Assembly: GCF_900104675.1 (NCBI RefSeq)
Contig: NZ_LT629945.1
Coordinates: 1,726,756-1,790,755 of the forward strand
Direction: 5' to 3'
Length of the DNA: 64,000 nt
DNA from: Angelakisella massiliensis
Lineage (GTDB): Bacteria; Bacillota; Clostridia; Oscillospirales; Ruminococcaceae
A model generated the notes under the pieces. That model made no database searches and was not told where the DNA came from. It was given only the letters and a program-made list of their open reading frames with translations. This document shows, in pieces, positions 17,222 through 24,191 of this stretch (position 1 is its first letter; each line of letters starts with the position of its first letter). Both the position numbers and the translations under genes were made by a program.

Positions 17222-18580
17222 CTAAGCGGAATATACATCCGCCGGCAGCAAGGTCATCTTCTGTCCATGACACCACGCCAGGTTTTTGAAAACAAATTCA
17301 AAGCAAGGCACAGCGATGCTGTTGCCCAGCGCCCGGTAACGGGCGGAATCTGTTGCCCCGGGGATCGCTGTCCAGTTGTCCGGGAACCCCTGGAGCCGCT
17401 CACACTCTATGGGCATCAGCCTGCGGATATACAGTCCCGCCGCTGCGGGGTCAAGAACGATATCTGTGGCGCTTTTGCCCTGCCTGGCGCTCTGGGTAGA
17501 GGCCACAGGGCTGTCCTGATAGTGGTCGCTCCTTTGCTGGGAAAAAAGCTGGCAGACACAATGCTCATCCGTCGCGGTAAGAGTATATCCTGTTTCCTCC
17601 GAGTACCCAATTCCATTGCCCCCGTTTTCCGGCTGCCTTCCCACAGCTGTTGCCGCGATTGCGTATGCCCCTACCAGTGGGGTATTATTGCCTCCGGTCC
17701 CATATCGGGCAGACATGGTTGGCGCAACAGGATGTGGTCCGGTATAGCGGCTGTCAATCCCATGGTTTTCATACAGCACTAACGGCTGATGTCCATGCTC
17801 CTGCGCCCGCAGCGTCCCCGCAAGTTCCCGTTGGCAGTCCATGATACTTCCTCCCTGATCGGTCAGACAGAGAACAGAGGGCATACAGTTTCCGCTCTCC
17901 GAACCCTTTAGGGTAGGGGAGAGTTCCTCGGTGTATCCGGTACTGCCTGCGGATGCACCCGCTCCCGCGCTGAATCCTGCGGTATAGGTATTGTTTACTC
18001 GTCTGGAATTCCTGGTAATGAAGGTTTGGGCTTTCATTCCAGGCTCCGCGGTCAGCGCCGCGGAAACACTGTGAAGATCCCGCGTCTCATCTCTCTGGTT
18101 GCAGGCAAATGCCTGGGGCAAATCTCCTGCCTGAATGGATGCGTTTGGGCGGAGCCCGGACTGGATCTCAAGTGCTTGCCGCAAGGCTCCGGGCAATGGC
18201 TTCTGCCGTACTTTGGCCCTGTGGATAATACCTCTGCAGGCCGTTTTCGATAAATAATACTTCAGGGGCGCAAAGTCCTGCAAAATCTGCGACAAGAGCG
18301 ATTCTTCTGCGTCTCTGGGGGACTCCGAAAAACTGTGCATCGACTGTTCTCCACGCAATGGAAAAACAGTCTGCCAGAAGATACCCAGAACCCAGCCACT
18401 TTCCTTTCGCTGGTCGAGGCACATGGCAGGCTGGGTCCACCACTCCGGCCGTTTCCTCAAGGACCGCCCGGAAGTCCTCCCCTCTGGGCTGTCCGCTGGA
18501 GAAGGCTCCCGGGACATTTTCCCAGAGCATCCATCTTGGGCGAACAAACTCAGCTGCCCGTCCACGTCGTATGTCCGCAT
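17222..18580 (-). CDS. C5-cytosine methylase C-terminal part in an overlapping frame
   Basis: A 452-residue frame lying +1 to the methylase N-terminal frame and overlapping it by 413 bp. From about residue 155 (18118) on, it reads like the target-recognition and C-terminal part of ICE/phage C5 methylases. Motif IX is RLMPIECERLQGFPDNWT and motif X is RYRALGNSIAVPCFEF. Residues 1-150 overlap the other gene's motifs VI-VIII and are probably an overprinted reading. Either the enzyme is made as two subunits, as in M.AquI and M.EcoHK31I, or a frameshift has split it. Confidence 0.6.
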   Translation of the reverse strand: MRTYDVDGQLSLFAQDGCSGKMSREPSPADSPEGRTSGRSLRKRPEWWTQPAMCLDQRKESGWVLGIFWQTVFPLRGEQSMHSFSESPRDAEESLLSQILQDFAPLKYYLSKTACRGIIHRAKVRQKPLPGALRQALEIQSGLRPNASIQAGDLPQAFACNQRDETRDLHSVSAALTAEPGMKAQTFITRNSRRVNNTYTAGFSAGAGASAGSTGYTEELSPTLKGSESGNCMPSVLCLTDQGGSIMDCQRELAGTLRAQEHGHQPLVLYENHGIDSRYTGPHPVAPTMSARYGTGGNNTPLVGAYAIAATAVGRQPENGGNGIGYSEETGYTLTATDEHCVCQLFSQQRSDHYQDSPVASTQSARQGKSATDIVLDPAAAGLYIRRLMPIECERLQGFPDNWTAIPGATDSARYRALGNSIAVPCFEFVFKNLAWCHGQKMTLLPADVYSA

Positions 18581-18887
18581 CTCTCATCTCCTTTATGATC
18601 CGGATCTGGTGCAGAAAAAGGCCGGAGCGGTCTCCGGCTAACCCGGCCCGCGCTCCAGCCACTGAAAGATCCTGGCAAGGGCTTCCGCCGCAGATAATAT
18701 CCACTGGTGGAAGATCCGCCCCACATAGTTTTGTAATGTCGCCAACCTGCTGTATCTCCGGAAAGTGAAACTGACTGACCGCTATGGGGAATGGTTCAAT
18801 CTCGCTGGCCCATATCGTTTCAATTCCCGCTTTGCTGGCTGCCAGCGGGAAACCCGCAATCCCATCAAACAAACTTCCCAAAGTCAT
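18168..18887 (-). CDS. C5-cytosine DNA methyltransferase, N-terminal part (motifs I-VIII)
   Basis: A 239-residue protein starting MTLGSLFDGIAGF (motif I). It continues with GGSPCQDLSVAG (motif IV, catalytic Cys), WENVPGAFSSG (motif VI) and VPQRRRRIALVADF (motif VIII). It stops at TGA 18168-18170, before the target-recognition region and motifs IX-X, which are found in the +1 frame. The start is coupled to the upstream gene by an ATGA overlap (18884-18887). ICE methylases are thought to protect entering DNA from restriction. Alone this half should be inactive. Confidence 0.75.
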   Translation of the reverse strand: MTLGSLFDGIAGFPLAASKAGIETIWASEIEPFPIAVSQFHFPEIQQVGDITKLCGADLPPVDIICGGSPCQDLSVAGARAGLAGDRSGLFLHQIRIIKEMRDADIRRGRAAEFVRPRWMLWENVPGAFSSGQPRGEDFRAVLEETAGVVDPACHVPRPAKGKWLGSGYLLADCFSIAWRTVDAQFFGVPQRRRRIALVADFAGLCAPEVLFIENGLQRYYPQGQSTAEAIARSLAAST

Positions 18888-19219
18888 AGGGAAAGCCCCC
18901 GTTCCATACCTGCCTCCGGCCCCCACTGCCGTATAGGGATACCACGCTCCTGGGCGAACTGAATTTCCCGGCTCATGCCCGGTGAGATCTGCTCTCCAAA
19001 GACCCACATTTCTTCACAGCGGGAAAGCAGCTCCAGCCCGGCCCGCAGGCCGAGGTTTCGCTCTGCCGGATCGCTGTCCTCCAGGAATTGCGGGTACAGC
19101 AAGTGCGGCGCCACCGGGATCACCCCCTGTTCCAGCGCCTGTTTGCAATACTCTTTTGCCCGTTCCACATTGTTCGGGATGTCCCCGGCGTAAGGCGATG
19201 CGATATACACAAGTTTCAT
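18884..19219 (-). CDS. DUF4406 nucleoside 2-deoxyribosyltransferase-like protein
   Basis: A 111-residue protein starting MKLVYIASPYAGD, with a middle APHLLYPQFL and a late EEMWVFGEQISPGM. This is the layout of DUF4406 proteins, related to nucleoside 2-deoxyribosyltransferases. The start is set by AAAAGGAGGAACAG. It is coupled to the methylase gene. A nucleotide-modification or sensing role is possible; no substrate can be named. Confidence 0.72.
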   Translation of the reverse strand: MKLVYIASPYAGDIPNNVERAKEYCKQALEQGVIPVAPHLLYPQFLEDSDPAERNLGLRAGLELLSRCEEMWVFGEQISPGMSREIQFAQERGIPIRQWGPEAGMERGLSL

Positions 19220-19259
19220 CTCTGTTCCTCCTTTTGATAGCAAAGAAATTATGTATTCA

Positions 19260-19281
19260 CCGCCGAAATTTGATTCGGCGG
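19260..19281. terminator. Short GC hairpin
   Basis: CCGCCGAA (19260-19267) and TTCGGCGG (19274-19281) form an 8-bp stem. The T-run (CTTTTG) follows on the plus strand and is weak on the minus strand. It lies between the VirB6-like gene and DUF4406, possibly as an attenuator. Confidence 0.45.
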
Positions 19282-19302
19282 CTTTTGTGGGATACTGCTG
19301 CG

Positions 19303-20154
19303 CTATTTGACAGCAGCGGCAATATTCCGGGTCAGATTCACAATGGTCTGAGTAGCATACACCGCAGACATGATATTGGCTCTGGTTGTGGTTTCCAGGC
19401 CGAACTGCTGGGCTACTCTGGGGATCTCAGAAGCGGAAAGCATTAGCCCACAGCCCAGGAGCATATTTTCATTCCAGACCATTAGTCCCGCAATCAGAAT
19501 GGTGGTCTGCAGGAACGCTGTCAGGCAAAGTCCCGCAATCTGTCGGCACCAGCTGTAAAATCCGTCCGCATAGCCTCGGGGAAGGCTGAACAGATAAAGG
19601 CTTCCCACCGCGATCTGAATCAGCAGGATTCCGCCTCTCTTGAGATTAGCAAAAAAGATTTTGATGACACTGTATCCCATCAGAATGAGCAGAAAGATCG
19701 CAATAAAAACGCCATATCCATTCAAGGCTCCCAGCGCGGCTCGGGCCATATTGCTGATCCCTTCGGTATGGGAGGCTCCTGCAATTTCAGAAGAGAGGCT
19801 TCCCTGGAGATCAATGCAGAGCTTATACAGTTCCACCGGCACTGTGGTAAATAAACTGGCGGCAAGAAATCCCTTCAGACTTCCCAGGGCCAGATCCCGG
19901 ATCGCTGTGGTCCGCCCGGACTGGTACTCCAGCGCAGCCTCAAACACGGCGACCACGAGGCCCACACCATAAAGCGCCCAGCCGAAGTAGCGAAAGAACT
20001 CCACCACTGCCTGCACCCACACAAATTCGAACAGTTCGCTTCCCATCCCGTTCATCATGGAAAAGAATTCTCCCAGGAATTCCACAATCTTTCCATAGAC
20101 CCAGTCGAAAATCTGTCCAAGAACGGTATCCGCTACAAAGTCCCAGATGAACAA
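19303..20154 (-). CDS. VirB6/TrbL-like channel membrane protein
   Basis: A 283-residue polytopic protein with about six membrane segments, e.g. residues 40-65, 150-175, 180-205 and 220-245. The N-terminus FIWDFVADTVLGQIFDWVY is typical of the TrbL/VirB6-like proteins of Clostridia ICEs. The start is TTG at 20154 with GGGAGGTGG upstream. An upstream in-frame ATG adds a hydrophilic stretch without a ribosome site. It would form the inner-membrane part of the transfer channel. Confidence 0.8.
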   Translation of the reverse strand: MFIWDFVADTVLGQIFDWVYGKIVEFLGEFFSMMNGMGSELFEFVWVQAVVEFFRYFGWALYGVGLVVAVFEAALEYQSGRTTAIRDLALGSLKGFLAASLFTTVPVELYKLCIDLQGSLSSEIAGASHTEGISNMARAALGALNGYGVFIAIFLLILMGYSVIKIFFANLKRGGILLIQIAVGSLYLFSLPRGYADGFYSWCRQIAGLCLTAFLQTTILIAGLMVWNENMLLGCGLMLSASEIPRVAQQFGLETTTRANIMSAVYATQTIVNLTRNIAAAVK

Positions 20155-20247
20155 TAAAACCACCTCCCTCGTGTTGCTTTCTCTTTTCCTTCGATGCAAG
20201 GTGCGGAAAGCATTTTAACTGCAATACAAATTTTTTTACAGCCGCTT

Positions 20248-21183
20248 TTAGCCCATTTGAAGGAATCCTTCTTCCTTATCGTTTATGATGGTGCCATTTT
20301 CGATCAGCTCAACAATATCTTCCAGTGAACCGCCATTCTGTAGGCATTTGGCAGCCTCAATCATTTCAAATGGATACAAGCACTGGGGTACTGAGGCAAG
20401 TTCACACACTTTCTGGGCTGCATCCAGCCCAATGGTATTTCGGACGTGTATCAATCCTGCCAGGGTTGCCTCCATCCAACGGTTTTTTTCAGCAGCGCCA
20501 TTGGTAATTTGCTGAAACTCCACATATTGGCTTTCTTTCACACATTCTTCGGCAAATTGTATCCATCGACTGGCTGCTTGCTCACTGCAACTGAACTGTT
20601 CCTGCAGTTCACGAACAAAAGTATCCTGAGTGATTCCAAAAAAACTTGTTTGCATCATCTCTCCTTTTTGTATGCTTGGTGCGGAACACAGATCTACTGT
20701 GCCTTCTGATCGGACAAGAAGTCCGTCGAGGCATTGTATCAGCGATCCCATATGTTCCTGCCAGTTGTGCCAGTCCTTATCCATAAAACCGTCTCCGCCT
20801 ATCAGTTTTTTCGACGTCAGAACATATTTCCTGGCATAATATAGCGAATCGCAAAGATAATCACGCAACCGCAGAATATCCTTTTTCCCGGCTGTGAAGG
20901 AGGTGATGGATTGGGATTTTTGATGTTGTCCCATCCCTTTTTTCTCATCATCCAGGCCGCTTAGATCATCATGAAGACATCTCATTACAATTTCCGCCAC
21001 TGCCATCATCTCAAAGCACGAATCGCCTTCCCGGACATCAGATGGCGTGCTTTCTCTCTTTTGAACATCCTGCAAAAGAGCAGCCAGATCCAGTTCCCCG
21101 TTTTCGGGAAGATGTTCCCTGATGTAAGTAACCACATCCAATTCTTTATTGGTACGGGAAAGGATCATTTCCCAGCGTTCCAT
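20248..21183 (-). CDS. Hypothetical ICE protein
   Basis: A 311-residue soluble, mostly helical protein that I do not recognise. It has no signal or membrane segment. It lies between two membrane components of the transfer machine (VirB6-like and VirB2-like), 16 bp from the latter, so a structural or regulatory role in transfer is possible. Tryptophan- and cysteine-containing helices in the C-terminal third (ASRWIQFAEECVKESQ) are its most distinctive part. Confidence 0.6.
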   Translation of the reverse strand: MERWEMILSRTNKELDVVTYIREHLPENGELDLAALLQDVQKRESTPSDVREGDSCFEMMAVAEIVMRCLHDDLSGLDDEKKGMGQHQKSQSITSFTAGKKDILRLRDYLCDSLYYARKYVLTSKKLIGGDGFMDKDWHNWQEHMGSLIQCLDGLLVRSEGTVDLCSAPSIQKGEMMQTSFFGITQDTFVRELQEQFSCSEQAASRWIQFAEECVKESQYVEFQQITNGAAEKNRWMEATLAGLIHVRNTIGLDAAQKVCELASVPQCLYPFEMIEAAKCLQNGGSLEDIVELIENGTIINDKEEGFLQMG

Positions 21184-21199
21184 TTTTTCTACCTCCTGC

Positions 21200-21535
21200 T
21201 CAGATCCCGAGGATGGTCCAGATATAGGTGGGCGCAGTCAGAGAAAAGATAAGTCCCGCGAAAAGGATCGCAATGGGCGCCCATTCCATCTGCCCATGCT
21301 TGCGGTAGTCCATATAGGCGCTGGCGATTTTGACGAACAGCAGCACCACCAGGATCATATCCAGAGCAGGAAATACCACACTGTTGACCACTGTCTTGAT
21401 CTGGGTCGCCGCGCTCTGCCATGTCTGCTCAATCACTCCAGAAACATCCCCCGTAGGCGCCGCCAGTGCGGGGACCGTCATCAGAGCGGCCATCAGAGCG
21501 ACAACCGCTCCCTGAATGCAAATTTTCTTTTTCAT
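21200..21535 (-). CDS. Small membrane protein, DUF3852/VirB2-like
   Basis: A 111-residue protein with a cleavable signal (residues 1-25, ending ALAAP) and two hydrophobic segments (about 52-70 and 84-103). Size and topology resemble VirB2/TrbC-type pilins and the DUF3852 family of Firmicutes ICEs. The start is fixed by GGAGGAACGAT. Its place upstream of the VirB6-like gene supports a channel or pilus role. The family name is from memory. Confidence 0.65.
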   Translation of the reverse strand: MKKKICIQGAVVALMAALMTVPALAAPTGDVSGVIEQTWQSAATQIKTVVNSVVFPALDMILVVLLFVKIASAYMDYRKHGQMEWAPIAILFAGLIFSLTAPTYIWTILGI

Positions 21536-21554
21536 ATCGTTCCTCCTCCATCCA

Positions 21555-21941
21555 TCACATCTGCATACCAATACCGGAGGCAGGCTCCGGTTCTTCCGGT
21601 TCCGCCTGGCTCTGTGCATCAGCCTCCGCCTGGTGCCGGTCCAGTACCTGACGATATGCTGTCACTGCCGCATCGGTCATCTGCTGGCGCAGCTGTGCGG
21701 AAACCGGGAAACAGATGTCCTGATACCCATTGCCGTTTTTGTAACTGGGAAAGTTCAGGAACGGACCGTTCTTTCCCTCCGTCAGACGAAGGCCCCGCAC
21801 CGCAAAGACGCCTCCCAGAGTGACGGAAAGATGGGCCAGGCAATGGCCATCTCCCGTACCCAGACGATTCACACGCATCTCCACGGCAGGGAGCTGCTCC
21901 TGCGAAGGATTCATACCATTCTTCTGCTCTTTCTGTTTCAT
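21555..21941 (-). CDS. SpoVG-family protein
   Basis: A 128-residue protein. The core KNGPFLNFPSYKNGNGYQDICFPVS is the conserved SpoVG segment, preceded by AVRGLRLTEG. SpoVG proteins bind nucleic acids and regulate cell-cycle and virulence genes. ICE copies are common but of unknown role. The C-terminus is an acidic, low-complexity tail (QAEPEEPEPA). It overlaps the YodL-domain gene by 4 bp and precedes the VirB2-like gene by 19 bp, so it is part of the transfer operon. Confidence 0.85.
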   Translation of the reverse strand: MKQKEQKNGMNPSQEQLPAVEMRVNRLGTGDGHCLAHLSVTLGGVFAVRGLRLTEGKNGPFLNFPSYKNGNGYQDICFPVSAQLRQQMTDAAVTAYRQVLDRHQAEADAQSQAEPEEPEPASGIGMQM

Positions 21942-22450
21942 TCTTCCGATTCCTCCTTGTCAAATTCCACAGGGATAAACCCACTCAGATCCAGATACCA
22001 GAATTCCGAAGTATCCTCACCAACCAGCTCCAACAGATCCGAAATGGACAACCGGTGTCCCTGGTATCCCTTCGGCAGCTTTGCGGCATTGAACCGCTCA
22101 TACAGTTCGTCCGGATCATCTGTATCCAGCTGACCGCAGAATACTTCCCGATATTCTTTCAGGGCTGGACCTCCAGACAACTCCTTCAGCTCCTGGTAAC
22201 CGATAAATTTCCTGGCCGGATCAACATCCGGCTTCAGCTGATAAACCCGCACCCGGCGCACAGAGGGCACGTTCTGTTCCAGGTTCCTCAGCTTTTCCGC
22301 CAGGCCGTTCTGCCAGCGTACCGCCCGGCCTTCCCGGACCAGGCACCGGCCGGTATCACAGCCGATGAATGCGGCATCCATCACCGCGTTTTCGCCATCA
22401 AAATACCCGATGGGCATTCCGCCCTGTCGGATGAGATCTTTCCTGTTCAT
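21938..22450 (-). CDS. YodL-domain protein
   Basis: A 170-residue protein. The YodL-like domain spans about residues 60-140: RVYQLKPDVDPARKFIGYQE at the start and RFNAAKLPKGYQGHRLSISD at the end. It is acidic at the C-terminus. The start at 22450 is set by AAAGGAGGAG. YodL domains occur in proteins of conjugative elements without known function. The gene overlaps the preceding one by 53 bp and the SpoVG-like gene by 4 bp. Confidence 0.7.
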   Translation of the reverse strand: MNRKDLIRQGGMPIGYFDGENAVMDAAFIGCDTGRCLVREGRAVRWQNGLAEKLRNLEQNVPSVRRVRVYQLKPDVDPARKFIGYQELKELSGGPALKEYREVFCGQLDTDDPDELYERFNAAKLPKGYQGHRLSISDLLELVGEDTSEFWYLDLSGFIPVEFDKEESEE

Positions 22451-23018
22451 TGGTAACTCCTCCTTTATACTCATAGCTTCCCAAAGTGGGATTGTAGGCC
22501 AGGCCGAAATCGGACGCTTTGGCCCCCAGGATATCCAGGGCTTTTTCAATAGCCGCCCGGCTTCCCGGAGCAGGGATAAATTCGATCAGCGCCTCGCCAT
22601 CCCGGTACTGTGCCGCACCCACCAGGCTGCCCACATCTTCGCTGGCCCACAGGTAATCCAGATAGAGGTCTTTGAACACCAGCGACAGTTTGCGGATCAG
22701 TTCCCTGACATCCCGATCCGCTGTCTGAAACCGGACGGAGGTTCCTCCATCGTACTCCCTGGCGCTTTTCTGTGGGCGCAGGGTGTTCTGGTCCACTCCC
22801 CAGTTCTGCAGGCACCAGCCCCGGGAACAGTTTTCTTCTCCGTATTTCGCCAGGAGATCCAGATTGGTTGGCTGACGATAGACCCAGGGCGGCATAGGAG
22901 TGATCCGGCCCAGGTCCACCGATCCCCGCCCATACCGTCGGTCCGCGATAAAATCAAAAAGGGCAGCAGCCTGCGCGCTGCCGCCCTGGACATGGAGGAT
23001 ATTCTGGACAATCGGCAT
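22398..23018 (-). CDS. Api92-like (DUF1281-type) protein
   Basis: A 206-residue protein starting MPIVQNILHVQG, with RITPMPPWVY, then a WCLQNWGVDQNT segment and a late aromatic FKDLYLDYLWASEDVG. This order (N-terminal ferredoxin-like strand, PMP, NWG, then WASED) resembles Api92/DUF1281 proteins of phages and ICEs. The start at 23018 has AAAGGAGGAGC. It lies next to the toxin-antitoxin island, which is read the other way. Function unknown. Confidence 0.6.
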   Translation of the reverse strand: MPIVQNILHVQGGSAQAAALFDFIADRRYGRGSVDLGRITPMPPWVYRQPTNLDLLAKYGEENCSRGWCLQNWGVDQNTLRPQKSAREYDGGTSVRFQTADRDVRELIRKLSLVFKDLYLDYLWASEDVGSLVGAAQYRDGEALIEFIPAPGSRAAIEKALDILGAKASDFGLAYNPTLGSYEYKGGVTNEQERSHPTGRNAHRVF

Positions 23019-23044
23019 ATGCTCCTCCTTTCTTCCAAAATAGG

Positions 23045-23073
23045 TTGTATTTATCCTATATTTTGCGTATACT
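23045..23073 (+). promoter_or_regulatory. Promoter of the Phd-type gene
   Basis: TTGTAT (23045-23050), a 17-bp spacer and TATACT (23068-23073), 22 bp before the ATG at 23095. The same -35 and -10 hexamers and spacing recur before the MNT/HEPN pair. Confidence 0.65.
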
Positions 23074-23094
23074 ATAGTTGAGGTGGTTCCTGTG

Positions 23095-23334
23095 ATGATC
23101 AGTACCAATGCATTGGTTACCATGACCGAAGCAAACCAGAATTTTTCCAAGGTAGCCCGCCTGGTGGATGAGCAGGGAGCCGCCGTTATCCTGAAAAACA
23201 ATAAACCCCGGTATGCCGTTGTGGACTTTTCCGAGTATGACAGCTTCCAGGCATACCGCCGCTCTTTGGTGGACCGGGCTGCGGATCAGCTGATTGAGGA
23301 AAATCCCGAAGCGTTTCGGGAACTGGCAAAATGA
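23095..23334 (+). CDS. Phd/YefM-type antitoxin, solitary
   Basis: A 79-residue protein with the Phd/YefM fold: TEANQNFSKVARLVDEQG, then AVILKNNKPRYAVVDFSEYD. The ATG at 23095 is 8 bp after AGGTGG; GTG starts just upstream are possible. Phd proteins normally bind and neutralise a Doc or RelE-type toxin and repress their own promoter. No toxin gene follows (23335-23421 is too short), so it is an orphan or acts as a regulator or anti-toxin decoy. Confidence 0.82.
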   Translation: MISTNALVTMTEANQNFSKVARLVDEQGAAVILKNNKPRYAVVDFSEYDSFQAYRRSLVDRAADQLIEENPEAFRELAK

Positions 23335-23357
23335 TTCCCGCCGGCGCTTTCGGAATG

Positions 23358-23386
23358 TTGTATTTGCCTGCCGTTTACGGTATACT
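23358..23386 (+). promoter_or_regulatory. Promoter of the MNT/HEPN pair
   Basis: TTGTAT (23358-23363), a 17-bp spacer and TATACT (23381-23386). It is identical in hexamers and spacing to the promoter at 23045, and lies 35 bp before the MNT start. Confidence 0.65.
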
Positions 23387-23421
23387 GTTTTTAGAAAAGC
23401 TATGGAAAGGGGGATATCCGT

Positions 23422-23763
23422 ATGTGCAGCCAGGCCAATCTGCATCAGCTTCTGTCTGAGGTGCTTGCCCATGCCCAGGATTGCTTTGGCAGCAATCTGG
23501 ATGGGGTCATCCTGTATGGTTCTCACGCCCGCGGGGATGCGGATGAGGAATCGGATGTGGACATCATGATCCTGGTCCGGCAGCCTGCGGAACAGCTGGC
23601 GCGGCAGCGCCGGGAATGGAGCCGGTTCGGCACCGGCCTGGATTTGAAATATGAGGTTTTTACCTCCCTCAAGCTGCAGGACGCGGACACATTCTACGCC
23701 TGGCAGGATACCTTGCCCTTCTTCCGAAATGTGACAAAAGAGGGGGTCCGGATCAGTGCTTGA
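23422..23763 (+). CDS. mntA: MNT-type nucleotidyltransferase antitoxin
   Basis: A 113-residue minimal nucleotidyltransferase. The signature GSHARGDADEESDVDIMIL (about residues 33-51) holds the GSxxRG and DxD metal-binding motifs. In studied MntA/HepT pairs the enzyme AMPylates the HEPN toxin and silences it. GGAAAGGGGG lies upstream of the ATG. It overlaps the HEPN gene by 8 bp, so the two are coupled. Confidence 0.88.
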   Translation: MCSQANLHQLLSEVLAHAQDCFGSNLDGVILYGSHARGDADEESDVDIMILVRQPAEQLARQRREWSRFGTGLDLKYEVFTSLKLQDADTFYAWQDTLPFFRNVTKEGVRISA

Positions 23764-24154
23764 ACCATCGAGACAGGCCCTCTCCCAATACAGGCTTTCA
23801 AAAGCGGAGGAGTGCTACATTGCCGCCAAATGCCTTCTGGACGATGGCCTTTACACCGACAGCGCCAACCGCTCCTACTACGCCATCTTTCACGCTGTGC
23901 GGGCGCTGCTTGCGTTGGAAGGCGTGGATTTCAAAAAGCATTCCGGCGTTATCTCCCACTTCCAGCAGCACTATATCAAGACGGGAATGTTTGACCGGGA
24001 ATATTCCGATGTGGTCCGGGACGCTTTCAGCATCCGTCAAAACTGCGATTATGAAGATTTCTTCATCATCTCCCGGGAGGATGTTGTTCAGCAGCTGGCA
24101 GACGCAAGACGTTTTCTGGATGCAGTCACAACCTATCTGAACTTCCAAAAATAG
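23756..24154 (+). CDS. hepT: HEPN-domain toxin
   Basis: A 132-residue all-helical HEPN protein of the COG1895 type. It has ANRSYYAIFHAVRALLALEG in the second helix and RQNCDYEDF, where the RxxxDY form replaces the RxxxxH of other HEPN RNases. HEPN toxins cut RNA. The start is GTG at 23756 inside the MNT gene. A strong terminator follows. The pair lies in a minus-strand ICE region and probably stabilises the element. Confidence 0.85.
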   Translation: MLEPSRQALSQYRLSKAEECYIAAKCLLDDGLYTDSANRSYYAIFHAVRALLALEGVDFKKHSGVISHFQQHYIKTGMFDREYSDVVRDAFSIRQNCDYEDFFIISREDVVQQLADARRFLDAVTTYLNFQK

Positions 24155-24156
24155 GG

Positions 24157-24188
24157 GCAGCGGCGGGAAATCCCGCCGCTGCTTTTTT
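24157..24188 (+). terminator. Bidirectional terminator between HEPN and adhesin genes
   Basis: A 12-bp stem (GCAGCGGCGGGA, 24157-24168, with TCCCGCCGCTGC, 24171-24182) plus six T on the plus strand. It lies between two converging genes. Confidence 0.85.
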
Positions 24189-24191
24189 GCG

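Noticed and set aside
18140-18160. A CCCAAAC heptamer as a -1 frameshift site for the methylase
   Set aside because: It lies after the TGA of the N-terminal frame, and the needed shift is +1, not -1.
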